Below, piece after piece: positions 1 through 11,388 of a DNA stretch of 64,000 nt. This DNA is from Polytrichum commune (taxonomy: Eukaryota > Streptophyta > Polytrichopsida > Polytrichales > Polytrichaceae): the NCBI GenBank assembly GCA_950295325.1, contig OX485804.1:61098533-61162532 (forward strand), written 5' to 3'. The number at the start of each line of letters is the position of its first letter. The stretch's first letter is position 1. The position numbers and the translations under genes are program-made. The notes beneath the pieces were generated by a model. That model had not been told where the DNA came from, ran no database searches, and worked only from the letters and a program-made list of their open reading frames with translations.

Positions 1-1696
1 TTCTTGTTGCAACTTTTCAAGCTGCGATTTAAAAGCAGTTGATGCTTTTTGCTCCTGTCATCATGAAAAATATATGCTTCAGACAAAGGTGACTAACAGC
101 AGAACAGGGTTGCAGATTCATCTGATGTAAAAGGCTAGTAATTCTAACAATGGTGCTTGTTTAGTTACCTTGTTGGCCATCGTTTGCAACTCACGTTCCT
201 TGCTATTAAGTTGATCAGACAACCTCTCCATCTTTGCTTCAAGCCTGGACATGTCTGACATCAGCCTGCATAATATCCCCAATATTGATCATCAGAAAGG
301 TTCCACAGGCCCACATCATCCTTGGAATAAATATCGTTGTATGTATCATGTTGTAGACAACACTTACAGATATCAGAATCAGAGAGCAAAAGGCTCATAA
401 TCAGGACGCATAACAGACCCAGAGTTGGAAAAGATGCTTACTCAAAGTAAGAGCAAATGCTACAGTAGAGGGAAGCATAAAAGATCAAATCTACAATCCA
501 ATCAAAAGAGAGCAAAAATGTAGCAATAAATGATGGAAAATCGTTTTCCCAGAAGCTATCCTCAACAATATGCAACAAAGAAGCTATAAATTGCAGAGAC
601 CTTAATCTTGGGCCTTCACAGAGCATTACACCTCCGAAATTCTTGAATGAATTACAGAGCGAAAATCATTGCTAGAAATATAATCTGAATGGCTTTTCAA
701 TAAAGAAGAAAACACTATCATATAAACCCCATTATGCAAAGCAAAGTAATACTGTACACCTTTGTCTTGTATCATTTGCTGTTTCCCGGTACTCAATGTC
801 TCGCTGTCGCTGCTGAATCATAGCATATATGCAATTACATGTCTTCGCAATTGACACCTATCCCAAAGCTCAACCAGCCAAGTTAGGAACCACAGGTGAC
901 ACTGTACTAGATAAAATTACTTTCTTCTAAAAGGTTTACATTCTCAGGAACATCCGACATCTCCCAATCAAATGTGGAGTAATAATCCTTCCAAATGAAG
1001 GAAGTAGAAATAACTTTTGAGAACTTTGTCACAGGACAAAATTCAAATCCACATGCATCAGACGGTTGGAAGACTTACAGGTTCACTAGAATACAAATTG
1101 AGTCCTGATGGGAAGCCAAATGTGACTAGGGATTGGTTCAAATACTTAATGCAGTGATCCAAGTTGTGAACATCTGCGAAGGCATCTTCCCTGCAGCGTC
1201 CGGAAAGAATGTGAGTTTATCATTAGCATGGTCTCTTACAGCAGAAGACCAGATTAACATTATTATCATATGTATTCCAGACAAGACAGGACTGTATATG
1301 GAACATCTCAAAAGAAAGCCTGACGTAGGGATCAATTCCTGGGGTCCACACAAATTCATATTATCACAATTCACAATCTAAATGGAACTGTCTTAAGAAC
1401 ACCTCCAGGCCACCCAATATATCCTTAGTTTGTAACAATGATGCAGGAGCTGTTTTCAGTACTATTATCGCATGGAGGATGGGGAAAATGATGTTATCCA
1501 TGTAAATTACCCTTCTTCCTCCATCTAAGAGAGCTCATGCTAAATTAATGCAACTCGAATATATCTAGAACCCATCAACACAGCATTTTGCTTAATTGCA
1601 AGAGCTTGGTTATGAGGACCTTAAAATGGAAAGTAACAAGGATGATTGGAAGGTTTGCATGTCTCACCCATTCGTGTAGGAAGACTCGAAAGAACC
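1..1696 (-). CDS. MSD1: MSD1/ADIP (SSX2IP)-like microtubule-anchoring protein, 5' part, partial
   Basis: Five consecutive exons are readable on the minus strand: 1696-1668, 1190-1079, 857-760, 265-169 and 54-1 (continues off the window). All junctions are GT-AG and the phases fit. The peptide has the family block CNCIYAMIQQRQRDIEYRE, preceded by FGFPSGLNLYSSEP and followed by a long charged coiled coil (RLEAKMERLSDQLNSKEREL, then KSQLEKLQQE). Family knowledge: plant MSD1 and animal SSX2IP/ADIP are coiled-coil proteins that help place gamma-tubulin complexes on microtubules or spindle poles. The start codon was not found. One or more 5' exons should lie between about 1700 and 3560, where a GC-rich stretch (about 3520-3700) looks like the promoter or 5' UTR. 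The C-terminal half is outside the window. The identity rests on remembered family sequence, so it is likely but not certain. Confidence 0.75.
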
Positions 1697-3700
1697 CTGC
1701 AACATAATAGAAATCAAAATTAAATAAATAACTCACGAGAATTTCTATCCAACATGTACGAGGACTCGGTGAACAAATGAAACCTCACGTTTGTCAGCAG
1801 TACTACGACCAGACTATGTGAGGCACGATACAAATGCGACTTGCACTTTACACTTATAACAGCAGTAATTCGTCATTGCAAACAGCTTTATGACTTATAT
1901 TTGATAATTGATACTTGCAGGTGTGCATGCTTAGTCTTTCGAGTATAGTAGGGCATTGTTTAACTCACTAGATGGTGCATCATCTCTGGACTAGGTAAAA
2001 TGGGGATTTGCAGTGGCGGGATATTAAATCACACGATTTGATTCGCTGAACATTTTTCTTTAATCTCAACAAATTTTTACTCGCATCCCATGGATTGAGA
2101 GTGGAATTGTATGTCATACCATGTAACTTCCGTCTGAGTCGCTCATCCCCATTGCACAAATGAGAACTGGATATGGGGAGTAATATCAACTGCTTGATAA
2201 TCTAAAACTCTCCAGGAAAATCTGATTGCGACAATTGTTGTTGGTAGGGTCCGATCCGCAGCCGATTGATTCCTCAGGTAGATTATTTAGTAGAACGTGG
2301 TTTCCTGGAGAAAAAGGTTGTGCATCATCGTACAGCTCCAACCCGATGAATTGCAGAGAGTCCAAATTCTTAAAAAAGCTAAAAATCACGACCACAGACA
2401 TATACCTCAGATGTAGTAGGCATCGTAATGCTGAACTGTAGGGGCAAAATAGACCAAAATGTATCAGCAGATGATCATCTTCGCCAGGAAGTATGTATGG
2501 GGATGTTGTCTAGAAGGCAACGAAAGAGGTGGAAAGTTGCCAGTGACCTAATGGAGAAATCTCTGCATCATTGGAATCAAGTGGATTTCGTCCGTGTTCC
2601 GTCTGTCAACTGGAGATTCCCCGCTACCCAATTCTTACAGCGTGTCAGAACTAAAAGAGTTCAAATATTAAGCTCTCACTACATGGACATTTCCACCATA
2701 TGCACTCCTGGAACGTCAAGACGGCATCGTTGCGCCCTGTTTCCTTCCAAGAACAACATCATTATCAAAGATGTCCTTCTGTGGATCAATTCAGAGATAT
2801 TATTAGGCAATGCTCGCACTCCACGACCCTTGTTAGCTTACCACTCCACCTCTCGTCTCCACTCTCGCAACAACTTTGCATCAGGTCTACTTCCAATACC
2901 CGATGATGTCTAAAATTCAGTCGCAAACACAATGGCTGAAATCTAAACCCCTGGAGACAGCTCACTAAGCCCGAACGTATGTCCACCTGCATCGGTTAGC
3001 ATCGTACTTATCATCTTCGCAATCTTAACACGCCTTAGGACCGCCAGCCCGTGATGATAATGCACGAAAGTCACAATGCCTCAGCTAATTCGTAAGTCAT
3101 TTTGCAACGCCCATGTGAGGAATATACGCCCCTCGATAATGCAATGGACGCTGTACGGAAAGAGGGGAAAAGCTTGCAAAACTTGTCCCTGCCTCTCTGA
3201 TCTTCCAGCTTCGTAGATACGGCAGCGAAGTAACCTGCATTTGTACAGACATTGTCAGTCTAGGAGGTATTGCCAACAAGGAGGAGCTTCGTAACAACCT
3301 TCCCAGCCTACTTAAGGTTTGCTTTGGTTCACTTGTGGCAGCAAGCTTGCAACATTGGAAAGCTGGCAGAACGCATCTGTCAAGGCCGTTCGCTATATTC
3401 CTGGCGCCGGAAAGGTCTAAATAAAGTTATGCAAAATACCTCGAGGAATGCAGACGTCCAGTAGGTGCGGAGGGCACGAAGATGGAAGGAAGGAAGAAAG
3501 GAATGGCGAGATTCAGAGCTCCGTCGAGGATCTGCAATGTGTTGGACATTCGATGATCGCCATCGCCGGCGCTGCATGAAGCGGCCATAGCGAAGAAGCA
3601 ACGATGGAGACGCGGCGCGGGTCCCAGCCCTGGCGCGGGCTGGGTGACACCTGCCCCTCCTTACCCGGCCCGGCCCGATCCGTCCCACCCATGTGACCAC
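1697..3700 (-). other. Probable 5' region of the MSD1-like gene
   Basis: This stretch lies upstream of the first resolved MSD1 exon. It should hold the missing start codon, 5' UTR and promoter. No exon with good splice sites and family similarity could be pinned down. The segment 3520-3700 is clearly more GC- and CpG-rich than the AT-rich spacer that follows, as expected of a plant promoter or 5' UTR. Confidence 0.35.
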
Positions 3701-4749
3701 TATCATAAATGGCTGGAGTCCCTATGTTTGGTGTTGGAAGGGTCACTAATTATGGGAGCCACTTTGGATTGACTTTTTACTTAATTTGATTATAAGGACA
3801 AAACTTAGTAGAAAAACCATTGTCAAACCCAGAAAATTCATACTAAGCACTTACTACTTACATATAAGTATGTGATATGCAATGAAATTATCTTGCATGC
3901 TCTGTGTCCATTGCAAATAAATAGATAACCATGAGGGCTACTTTACGCGTCTACACTAAGACCATTAAGAGGAACCACTTGAATGTAATGGTCCACAACT
4001 TTGTTGGATGTCACCATGGAAAACATGGCCCAAGACTCTTCTTTTTGTTCCAATGTAGTGGTTGTTTGCATAGTTTCAATGTCCCAAGAGATTAGGCCCC
4101 ATATCAAATTACTTCTGTACCATAAAATATGAATCTTAATATCAAATCTAAGGTCATCATATATTAAGGCATCATGGTCTTCAAAAATTCCATTTAGCAC
4201 GTTCCTCAAAGATGCCCCAGGCTAGATCACATCTTCATTCAGTTGGGTCCCACCCCTCCCATGCCTCCTTCACTGCCCCGGTCTTCTTGCCCACACCTAC
4301 ATGGGAACTCTTCCCCATTCGGAACCAATGTGATAATAACCGGTCACTTAAGTCATTAAGTGCCCAAACACTTAGGTCATTAAGTGTCACTTACTCTATG
4401 ATGAGGTATGTGGTAGGTTGCATTAGTGATCAACAACTTAACCGTTAGTGTAACCTCGTGAGACTTAGTGTTAGTGTGCTTACTAGTATCTTGACATTTA
4501 TAAGTGTAGACACATAGAATTTATAAATATATGAGGCCCACTTTATACACAGCTTGGGGCAGCTTGAGCATTGGCCTTATTTATGTGCAATTAACCCTCA
4601 ATCCGAACCAATTTTATAAACTCTTTGTAGACCCAATCTTGTAATATGTAAAGTGATGAGGCCCAATTTTAGGTTCCAATGTTCTTGAAAGGAAAGTGTA
4701 GTGAAGAGAATTAACCTTTTATGGACCCACCGTAGAGATGTTCATTATC

Positions 4750-5010
4750 CAACGGATAAGCCCAATCCGGCGAAATTGGGAGTTTGGTCCAAGGAAAAGC
4801 TCGTCCCAATTTCTTCAAATTGGTCCAAAGGTTCGGTGCCAGAATTGTGCCACCTTGGACGCCACATGGGATGAGTGAGTGTTCGGGCCCACCCCTACTA
4901 TTAAGCCCTTGGATCAGATTTGATGAAATCGAGTGATCCTATTGGGCCAAATTTTTAGAGCTCGGGCCGACCCTCAATCTAGCCCCAAGTATAAAGTGGG
5001 CTTGATATTT
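4750..5010 (+). repeat. Dispersed repeat, copy 1
   Basis: Shares an ordered series of blocks with 10806-11065, including GGAAAAGCTC, TTGTGCCACC, GACGCCACAT, a GAGCGATCCTATTGG-like block and CCCCAAGTATAAAGTGG. Both copies lie in the same orientation about 6 kb apart and carry many point differences, so the duplication is old. Neither copy codes for a recognisable protein. Confidence 0.6.
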
Positions 5011-6129
5011 CATATCTTCCTCTTGCATACTAAAACATAAAACTAAGTGTTGCACAAACTATCACACTATAGATACGTATGCACTTCAAAAACTTACTTA
5101 TGTTGAATATTTTCTGAACATAACACTACTAGACATCTACATTGCCATGTGCAATCACGTTACCCCACACCAATATATCAACATTCCACACAATTTTGAG
5201 TTTTTTACTACCACAATGTCGAACTGCAATAATTATGTTCCCTACGCTTGTTATATAAATTGAAATAGAAACAAAGTGTCTAGTCACAAGAGTGTCATGC
5301 CCCTAATTATATCATGCACACATGATTAACTCACGTGCAATTATGAGTTCACATGTACCTAGTATGTGTAATGTTAGAGGTAATAAGATAGCTTTTGTTT
5401 TTACGAAAAGGAGGGTAATGGCTATTACTTGGGTGAACTATAGTGAACTCCTTAAGGATGGATAGATGCCAAAATTTTGGCTCATTTCAAATACCATCTC
5501 TGAGTCTCTTCTCCACATAGCAGACTCATATAAACAAAGCTATAAGTTTTGTGATATGGTTTTGACCAAAGATAATTTGCATGGATAAAAAGGCAACCTT
5601 TTCATGAAAGACAACCTACTTGCACATATTAATGTGTACAAATGATTTAGACCATTTGCCAATAATGTACATGATACTAAATACCATAAATGAGGTCATG
5701 ATTTGAACTTTTTGCCAACTTGGCTAGCACACGGAAATATGCTCTTAGGGTTGCACTTGCATTTGATTCGAGTTGATGTAAGTAATCACTTGTTACTACT
5801 TAGATACCGAGAAAGAGGTCGGTCACGGTTTTTGATGGTGCCAAATTTTGAGAGAGATCATTATTGTATACGAGCGTACCTCTCATCCATCCAACATTAA
5901 AAAAAATATTATAGGTTTGCTACCAATTCATTTCAAATACCTTCACTAGACTAATTCAAAAAGAAGAAGAAAAGGAATCTGGTGTCAAATTACTTTTTAA
6001 AAAACCTTCAGACTACATACTATTTTGGGAGATTTTTTTATGTTGGATGAATGTGAGATATGCTTGTATATGATAATTTCCTCTCTCCCCCATATTTTGA
6101 TATTTTTCCTTTGAGTATTTATTAACTTA

Positions 6130-6287
6130 TAGCCCACCCACACTTACTAGTGCGGGCCACCAATGAACGACGAGTATCAACATTGGTTACATCTAGTGGC
6201 TCTCATTGGCTAAACCAACTCTGACAATGGCCCCTGCTACTAGGAACCGTTCACTGGTGGCCCGCACTAGTAAGTGTGGGTGGGCTA
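6130..6287. mobile_element. MITE with about 40-bp terminal inverted repeats
   Basis: The ends are near-perfect inverted repeats of about 40 bp (left 6130-6170, right 6247-6287) beginning TAGCCCACCCACACTTACTA, with about one mismatch. TTA flanks both sides (6127-6129 and 6288-6290), as expected for PIF/Harbinger-type insertion. A TA target site (Tc1/mariner type) cannot be excluded because the arms start with TA. It has no coding capacity. The low divergence between arms suggests a fairly recent insertion. Confidence 0.7.
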
Positions 6288-7529
6288 TTAATTACAATCA
6301 CACACCGATGAAAAACTGCTCTGGTCCCAGATTTGACATGCAATGGACTCCGAATTTGTGATTTGTTTAGTCTCGTCGGGTCCCACTAGACACAAGCGAG
6401 GTTTTTGCAGCTAAATTGGATTCAAGATAATTGGCTATCAAACAAATATTTAGAGTCTAGGTACTTATGTTCACATGCTCTATTTGGCCAATTGTCATCA
6501 AGTAGAATTGTTGATTCACATGAATGCACAAAAGTTATCAGTACACTAAGGGCCGGCTTACACACAAGATTGAAGGTTTGTGACCATTACATTAATCAAA
6601 GAGCTCTCATTGGTTGAAAAGGTGGAGACCGTCCAAATTCACTTCACACTAGAAGGTGAAGGCCCGAAGGCCCAAAGAAAAGGCCATGGATGAAAAACCT
6701 ACATGGAGTTCTACATGACAAACCATGGATAAAGTTATATAGTCCGTTGGAATTTGCGTCAAATTCACCTCCAAGAGGTAGGCCTGACGCAAGTTATGAC
6801 AAACCATGATATTTAATCAGTTATCATTGGTTGTCATGGTTATTTAAATATTTTTCAACATTAACTTTTGCAAGACATATTAGTTAAAGACATGATAGAA
6901 GGACATTTCACTTAGTTGCCCACAACTCCAAGTCTTTAGAGTTTGCTTGTATGTATGTTTGTAGTGAAAACAAATTTGAACAAAATGTTTTTGATATATA
7001 TATTTTTTCTTCATGACAAGTTTTTCACAATATGGCAATGGTTCTAAAATCCAACAATAGAGCCAATTTTTTCTTGGATGACATGAGATCAACCATGATT
7101 CGGATTGCATAGACCCTCATTGGCAATTTTTAGTTGTTACATATTCACCACCTTCATAGTGATGCAAATTAACAATGATCGCATTGCGAATGCCACCAAA
7201 TATAAAAGGTAGTGAAGATGCAACCATGAGAACAAAGGTGGAAGAAACTACCACAAAGGAAGAAGACCTTGTCAAGAAGAAGAGAAATAGGGCATCAAAT
7301 TCGACATTAAAAACAACACCCAAAAAAAAACCCAAAAAAAATGGTGTAATTGACTTGAAAGGTGAAGAGGAGGTCCATATAAAGTGATAATATTATGAGA
7401 TTGAAACCGTCATTGTAATATGCGATGAGATGGAAGAGGAATTTACAAAATCAGCAATAAAAAAAGGTACGCAATAATTTGTTTAAAATTTTGTGGAAGA
7501 ACAATGCAAAAGGATCGATTTCAAACAAG

Positions 7530-7690
7530 GTCAATTGGGCCTTTTAAAAGGCCTTAGCCTTTGTCTTGCCTTGGGCCCCCTTTCCCCCCATTGTGTACTT
7601 AACATTGATGCATAAGTTGGGAATCGAACTCTGGAGCTCGGAAATTGTGCCCAACATCTTTACAGGGACTTCGACTACCAAATCATTTTT
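7530..7690 (-). mobile_element. tRNA-derived SINE-like element
   Basis: On the minus strand a good RNA polymerase III B box (GAGTTCGATTCCC, complement of about 7618-7631) lies about 45 bp downstream of an A-box-like stretch (TGGTAGTCGAAG, complement of about 7669-7684). The segment does not fold as a proper tRNA and continues into unrelated sequence, as SINEs do. The 3' end and target duplication were not found. Confidence 0.4.
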
Positions 7691-8943
7691 CTTTTGTTGA
7701 TATAGTTTGAAACATATTGTATATAATCCAATGGTAGCTTATTATAATTCTCAATAGTTATATGTGAGCAAGAATGAATACTTGGATTAAGCTTCAAGCT
7801 TGTATATTTTCAAGTGTGTGCAACGTTGAAAAATTATGATTGGCTTGTAAGATAAATATAAGTGCTACTGATTAAGTACATCAATGACAAATGTTCAAAT
7901 GAAATTTCAAGTTATAATAGACGTGAATATGAGGATGTAAAATTTTTTGATGGATCTGTAATGAACTATCATGTTGCTCTATGTTTTAGCCGAGAGAAAA
8001 TAATAATTCCAAAAGACGAGGCTTATGACAAAATTACCCTAAGTTCAAATAAGAAAAAAATCATTCAATGATGAAATTAGTAAATATAATGCTATTATGT
8101 ATACACATGAGGGAAAAAACAATGGTCTAATCATTTTAAACTCATTCTTAAATATTTACAAGAAGCTAGGAAAAATCTTCTTCAAGGCTTTTGCCCCTTC
8201 ATAATTAAACCGTCTCAAAAACAATAGATTGCATAGAAGTAAAGTATGCAAATTGTATGACATCATTGTCACTAACAAGATATTATCAATCAAAATTACT
8301 AATGATATTATCAATGATCAATCTTGGTTCATGGTACATGAAGAAATAATAATGAAAGGTTTAAAATCAAATCATGACTTTGGAATCACCCATGTTATTA
8401 TAAACTCAAAACTTTGTGTGTGTAGTTGGTACTAGTTCCAAACATGCTACAAATCAAGTAAAAAATAAAATTGACTTTGAAAAGAAAGAAAAAATTGATG
8501 TGTCAATTGATAAAATTTCAATCGACGACTTAGCAAGGAATAATGCACTCCTTCTCATCACAAATAACTTGAACCGACTAAAATCCAAAGCAAATTTGAG
8601 GCTAAAATTAGGATTTGATTGCAAACGGAGTATTAGGAAGGCATCCGGAAGGCCCCAATCCATGCCTATTGAGTTAAAATTGTACTATTATTAATTGGAT
8701 GCAAATGATGTAAGAGAATCAAAGAAACGAGCTTGATCCTATAAAATCTTCAAAACGAAAATTTAAACTAGGCCTAACGCACTCCCTATGCTTGTACAAA
8801 TCCAAAATGATGCTACACACATCAATCATAAGTCTTGAGAAGACGTTGGGAAGAAAAGACTTTCAATGTTCTTTAGAACGTGGCCATAGATGTTCTCCAA
8901 ACAAACAATTTTTTCACTCCAACCCCCTTGTAAGGAACTGGAG

Positions 8944-8975
8944 TTCTTCTTCTTCTTCTTCTTCTTCTTCTTCTT
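8944..8975. repeat. CTT microsatellite
   Basis: An uninterrupted run of about ten TTC/CTT units. Confidence 0.9.
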
Positions 8976-10805
8976 GAGCATAAACACATAAAATTGATGA
9001 CACAAAATACATTTTTGTAGTGTAAATATCAATTGTGAGCAATGTGACTAACATTGCAACTTCCTACACTTAGCATATGACCACAACCAAGTGGTAAGTC
9101 AAATGGAAACACAATGTTAGAAAATTAAAAACTTTCAACATGTCTACATCTAATGTTGGAGTTACCATAAAATCTTACATGGTATATGATTGTGCCTTCA
9201 TGTTGAGCATAGTGGTAATACATCACTTGGTGTTAAGTGATCATTAGCTCAAGTTGTTATTTCTCAAGTTTTAATTAAAAACATACGGTGGTATTATATA
9301 TAGCCAAAATTGGACTAGTTAAGTTAGTGTTAATTTTACTACTAGGTATGGTCATAGGAATGCTATAATAATAATAATGACATTGATGCCAACTTACAAT
9401 GACAATGTCAACATGTCATTTTCAATTTGTGATAGGCCCTCAACTCTAGATGGCTAACACTTAACAATGTGGCCCGACCTTTATACTTCTCAAGATTAAT
9501 ATTTGTTTCATTGATGATTTTTTGATGCCTCCATATTCTGAATCCAATTGGTATGTATGCATGTCTACAACATGCTGCAATTCCATCCATGTACCTATTG
9601 CAACTTGCTAATGAATTGCGTATGGTATCTATTTTAGACTTTAGACTGTAATCCTTGAGGCCCATTTTGGGTCTCAAGGCACCATGTGAATGTATTTAGG
9701 GTTATTTCAAGTTGTTATTTCAAGTTGTTATTTCTAATTGTTAGTATGAAAAAACGCACCATCTAGAATCATCTAGTTTATTAGTTGCGTTCTCCTAACT
9801 GGACCATTACATAAGGTAGACATGCCCACTATGGTTAACTTAAGCAATTTCATATAAATGTAATACACGTGTGATACCAAAGTGATTTTCATAGGTTTGG
9901 AAATTGATATCACCAATTTGATATTCTAGATTTGAATGGGCATGGGCCCTCAACCTCTAGTATTAAGTGTCCCTTAGGGTGGGTTTACATTAGGGTTTGG
10001 GTGTAAGGAACGTGGGGTCCAAAACACCCCATTGTGGTCCTTATTATTGGACTCAAAATAGGACCCAAGCTTGCAATATATGTTATGGAAGCCAATGTAA
10101 TTATTATCTCTAACTCTACCATTAAACGATAAGCATGATCATATGTCCAATTGTTGTTTGTTCCTATTTGATACCAACATAGGCCAATATAAAAAGCTTT
10201 TGCTCTAAAGTCTAACGACAACATTGTCCAAGTGCAAACATTGTATACAATCTACATGTCTTCCTTACATGTACATAACGACCGAGTTATAATTTGTGTG
10301 GCATATGCATACGTAGTACAACAAAGTTCAAGTTAATACCCCTTTTGTACACCTATATATAGTCAAATGTGTTTAGTAGAGTGCACCCCTTGGGTAGTTT
10401 CTTTGGCCTTGGACCCTAGTGTAAACTCATTATTAGAGTTTGGGTACAAGAAGCTTGGGATCCAAATGACCTCTTAATGACCCCTTAACAAACCTTATCT
10501 TTGGACTCAAAATTGGACTGAAACTTGGAGACTGGTTTCATAAATTAAGAAGCTCTATTCAATGATGATTGGGCAGGAAAACGATGCCATCATTACCGCC
10601 ACTTCATTCTTTTAGACCCTGGACCCAAGCCTTAGTGTAAACTTGGGTCCGAAATATTACTCTTGACCAATACGATTGCTCAATTTTGCAGTTTCTTTGG
10701 TCTTGGACCCGAGCGCAAACTCACTAGAGAGAAAGTTGAAGGGGAGAGGAGTGGAGAGAAGAGGAGAGGAGAAAAATTTACCTTCTAAAGGTTAACAATA
10801 AAGAC

Positions 10806-11065
10806 GAGCCCAATCTAAAAGACGAGCCCAATTCAATCCATGTTGAGATTTCGGGTCAAGGAAAAGCTCAACCCGATTTCTTCAAGCCAACATGATGGTT
10901 TGACGCCAAAATTGTGCCACCTAAGACGCCACATAAGATGAGCGAGTGTTCAGGCCGGACCCTAATATACAACCCTTGGGCCAGATTTATAAAACTGAGC
11001 GATCCTATTGGCCCAAATTATGAGAGTTCGGCCCAGCCCTCAATCCGGCCCCAAGTATAAAGTGG
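10806..11065 (+). repeat. Dispersed repeat, copy 2
   Basis: Diverged direct copy of 4750-5010, ending at the same CCCCAAGTATAAAGTGG block. It stops just upstream of the GC-rich 5' region of the ATG14 gene. Confidence 0.6.
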
Positions 11066-11089
11066 CCATAGTGTCAACAACAAGATCAA

Positions 11090-11388
11090 TCTAACAGAGG
11101 GCCATATAGGCGCCGCTACTGCAGTGGTTCCGTAGGCGCGCCCGCAGTAAACGCAGAGAATCCCGCTGCTACTGGGCCCACAAAGTGAGACCCGACGCGC
11201 GACTGCGGGCGCTTGCGTCCCAGAAGTTCACAGCTGCGGGAGGGCGGGGGTTTCTTGTCCATCGTCGCAACCAACTACGAAACATTCACAAACTCGATCG
11301 AAGCCACAAAAGAGCACGCAACGACAAGTTTTTCAAGTCGCGGAGAGCATCAAAGGCTTTTCGTAAATTCACTAAATTCATTTCGGGC
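11090..11388 (+). promoter_or_regulatory. GC-rich 5' region of ATG14
   Basis: CpG-rich stretch between the AT-rich repeat spacer and the ATG14 start. It most likely holds the core promoter and 5' UTR. No TATA box was identified with confidence. Confidence 0.4.

Larger units (their letters stand above)
3700..11100. other. Repeat-rich spacer without intact genes
   Basis: No open frame here resembles a known protein or shows a supported exon chain. The stretch holds a diverged dispersed repeat (4750-5010 and 10806-11065), a 158-bp inverted-repeat element (6130-6287), a SINE-like unit (7530-7690), a CTT microsatellite (8944-8975) and partial direct repeats around 9960-10065 and 10425-10530. The lysine-rich frame at 7175-7387 and the AT-rich frames at 7862-8694 match no family I recognise. 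Confidence 0.6.

Noticed and set aside
2428-2913. 161-codon plus-strand frame antisense to the MSD1 5' region
   Set aside because: No domain or family resemblance, and it overlaps the expected 5' region of the minus-strand gene.
7175-7387. Lysine-rich open frame with KKKPKK
   Set aside because: Low complexity, no family match, no splice or promoter context.
7862-8694. Run of AT-rich plus-strand frames
   Set aside because: Each is short with stops between them and resembles no protein I know; could be a very old element but cannot be supported.
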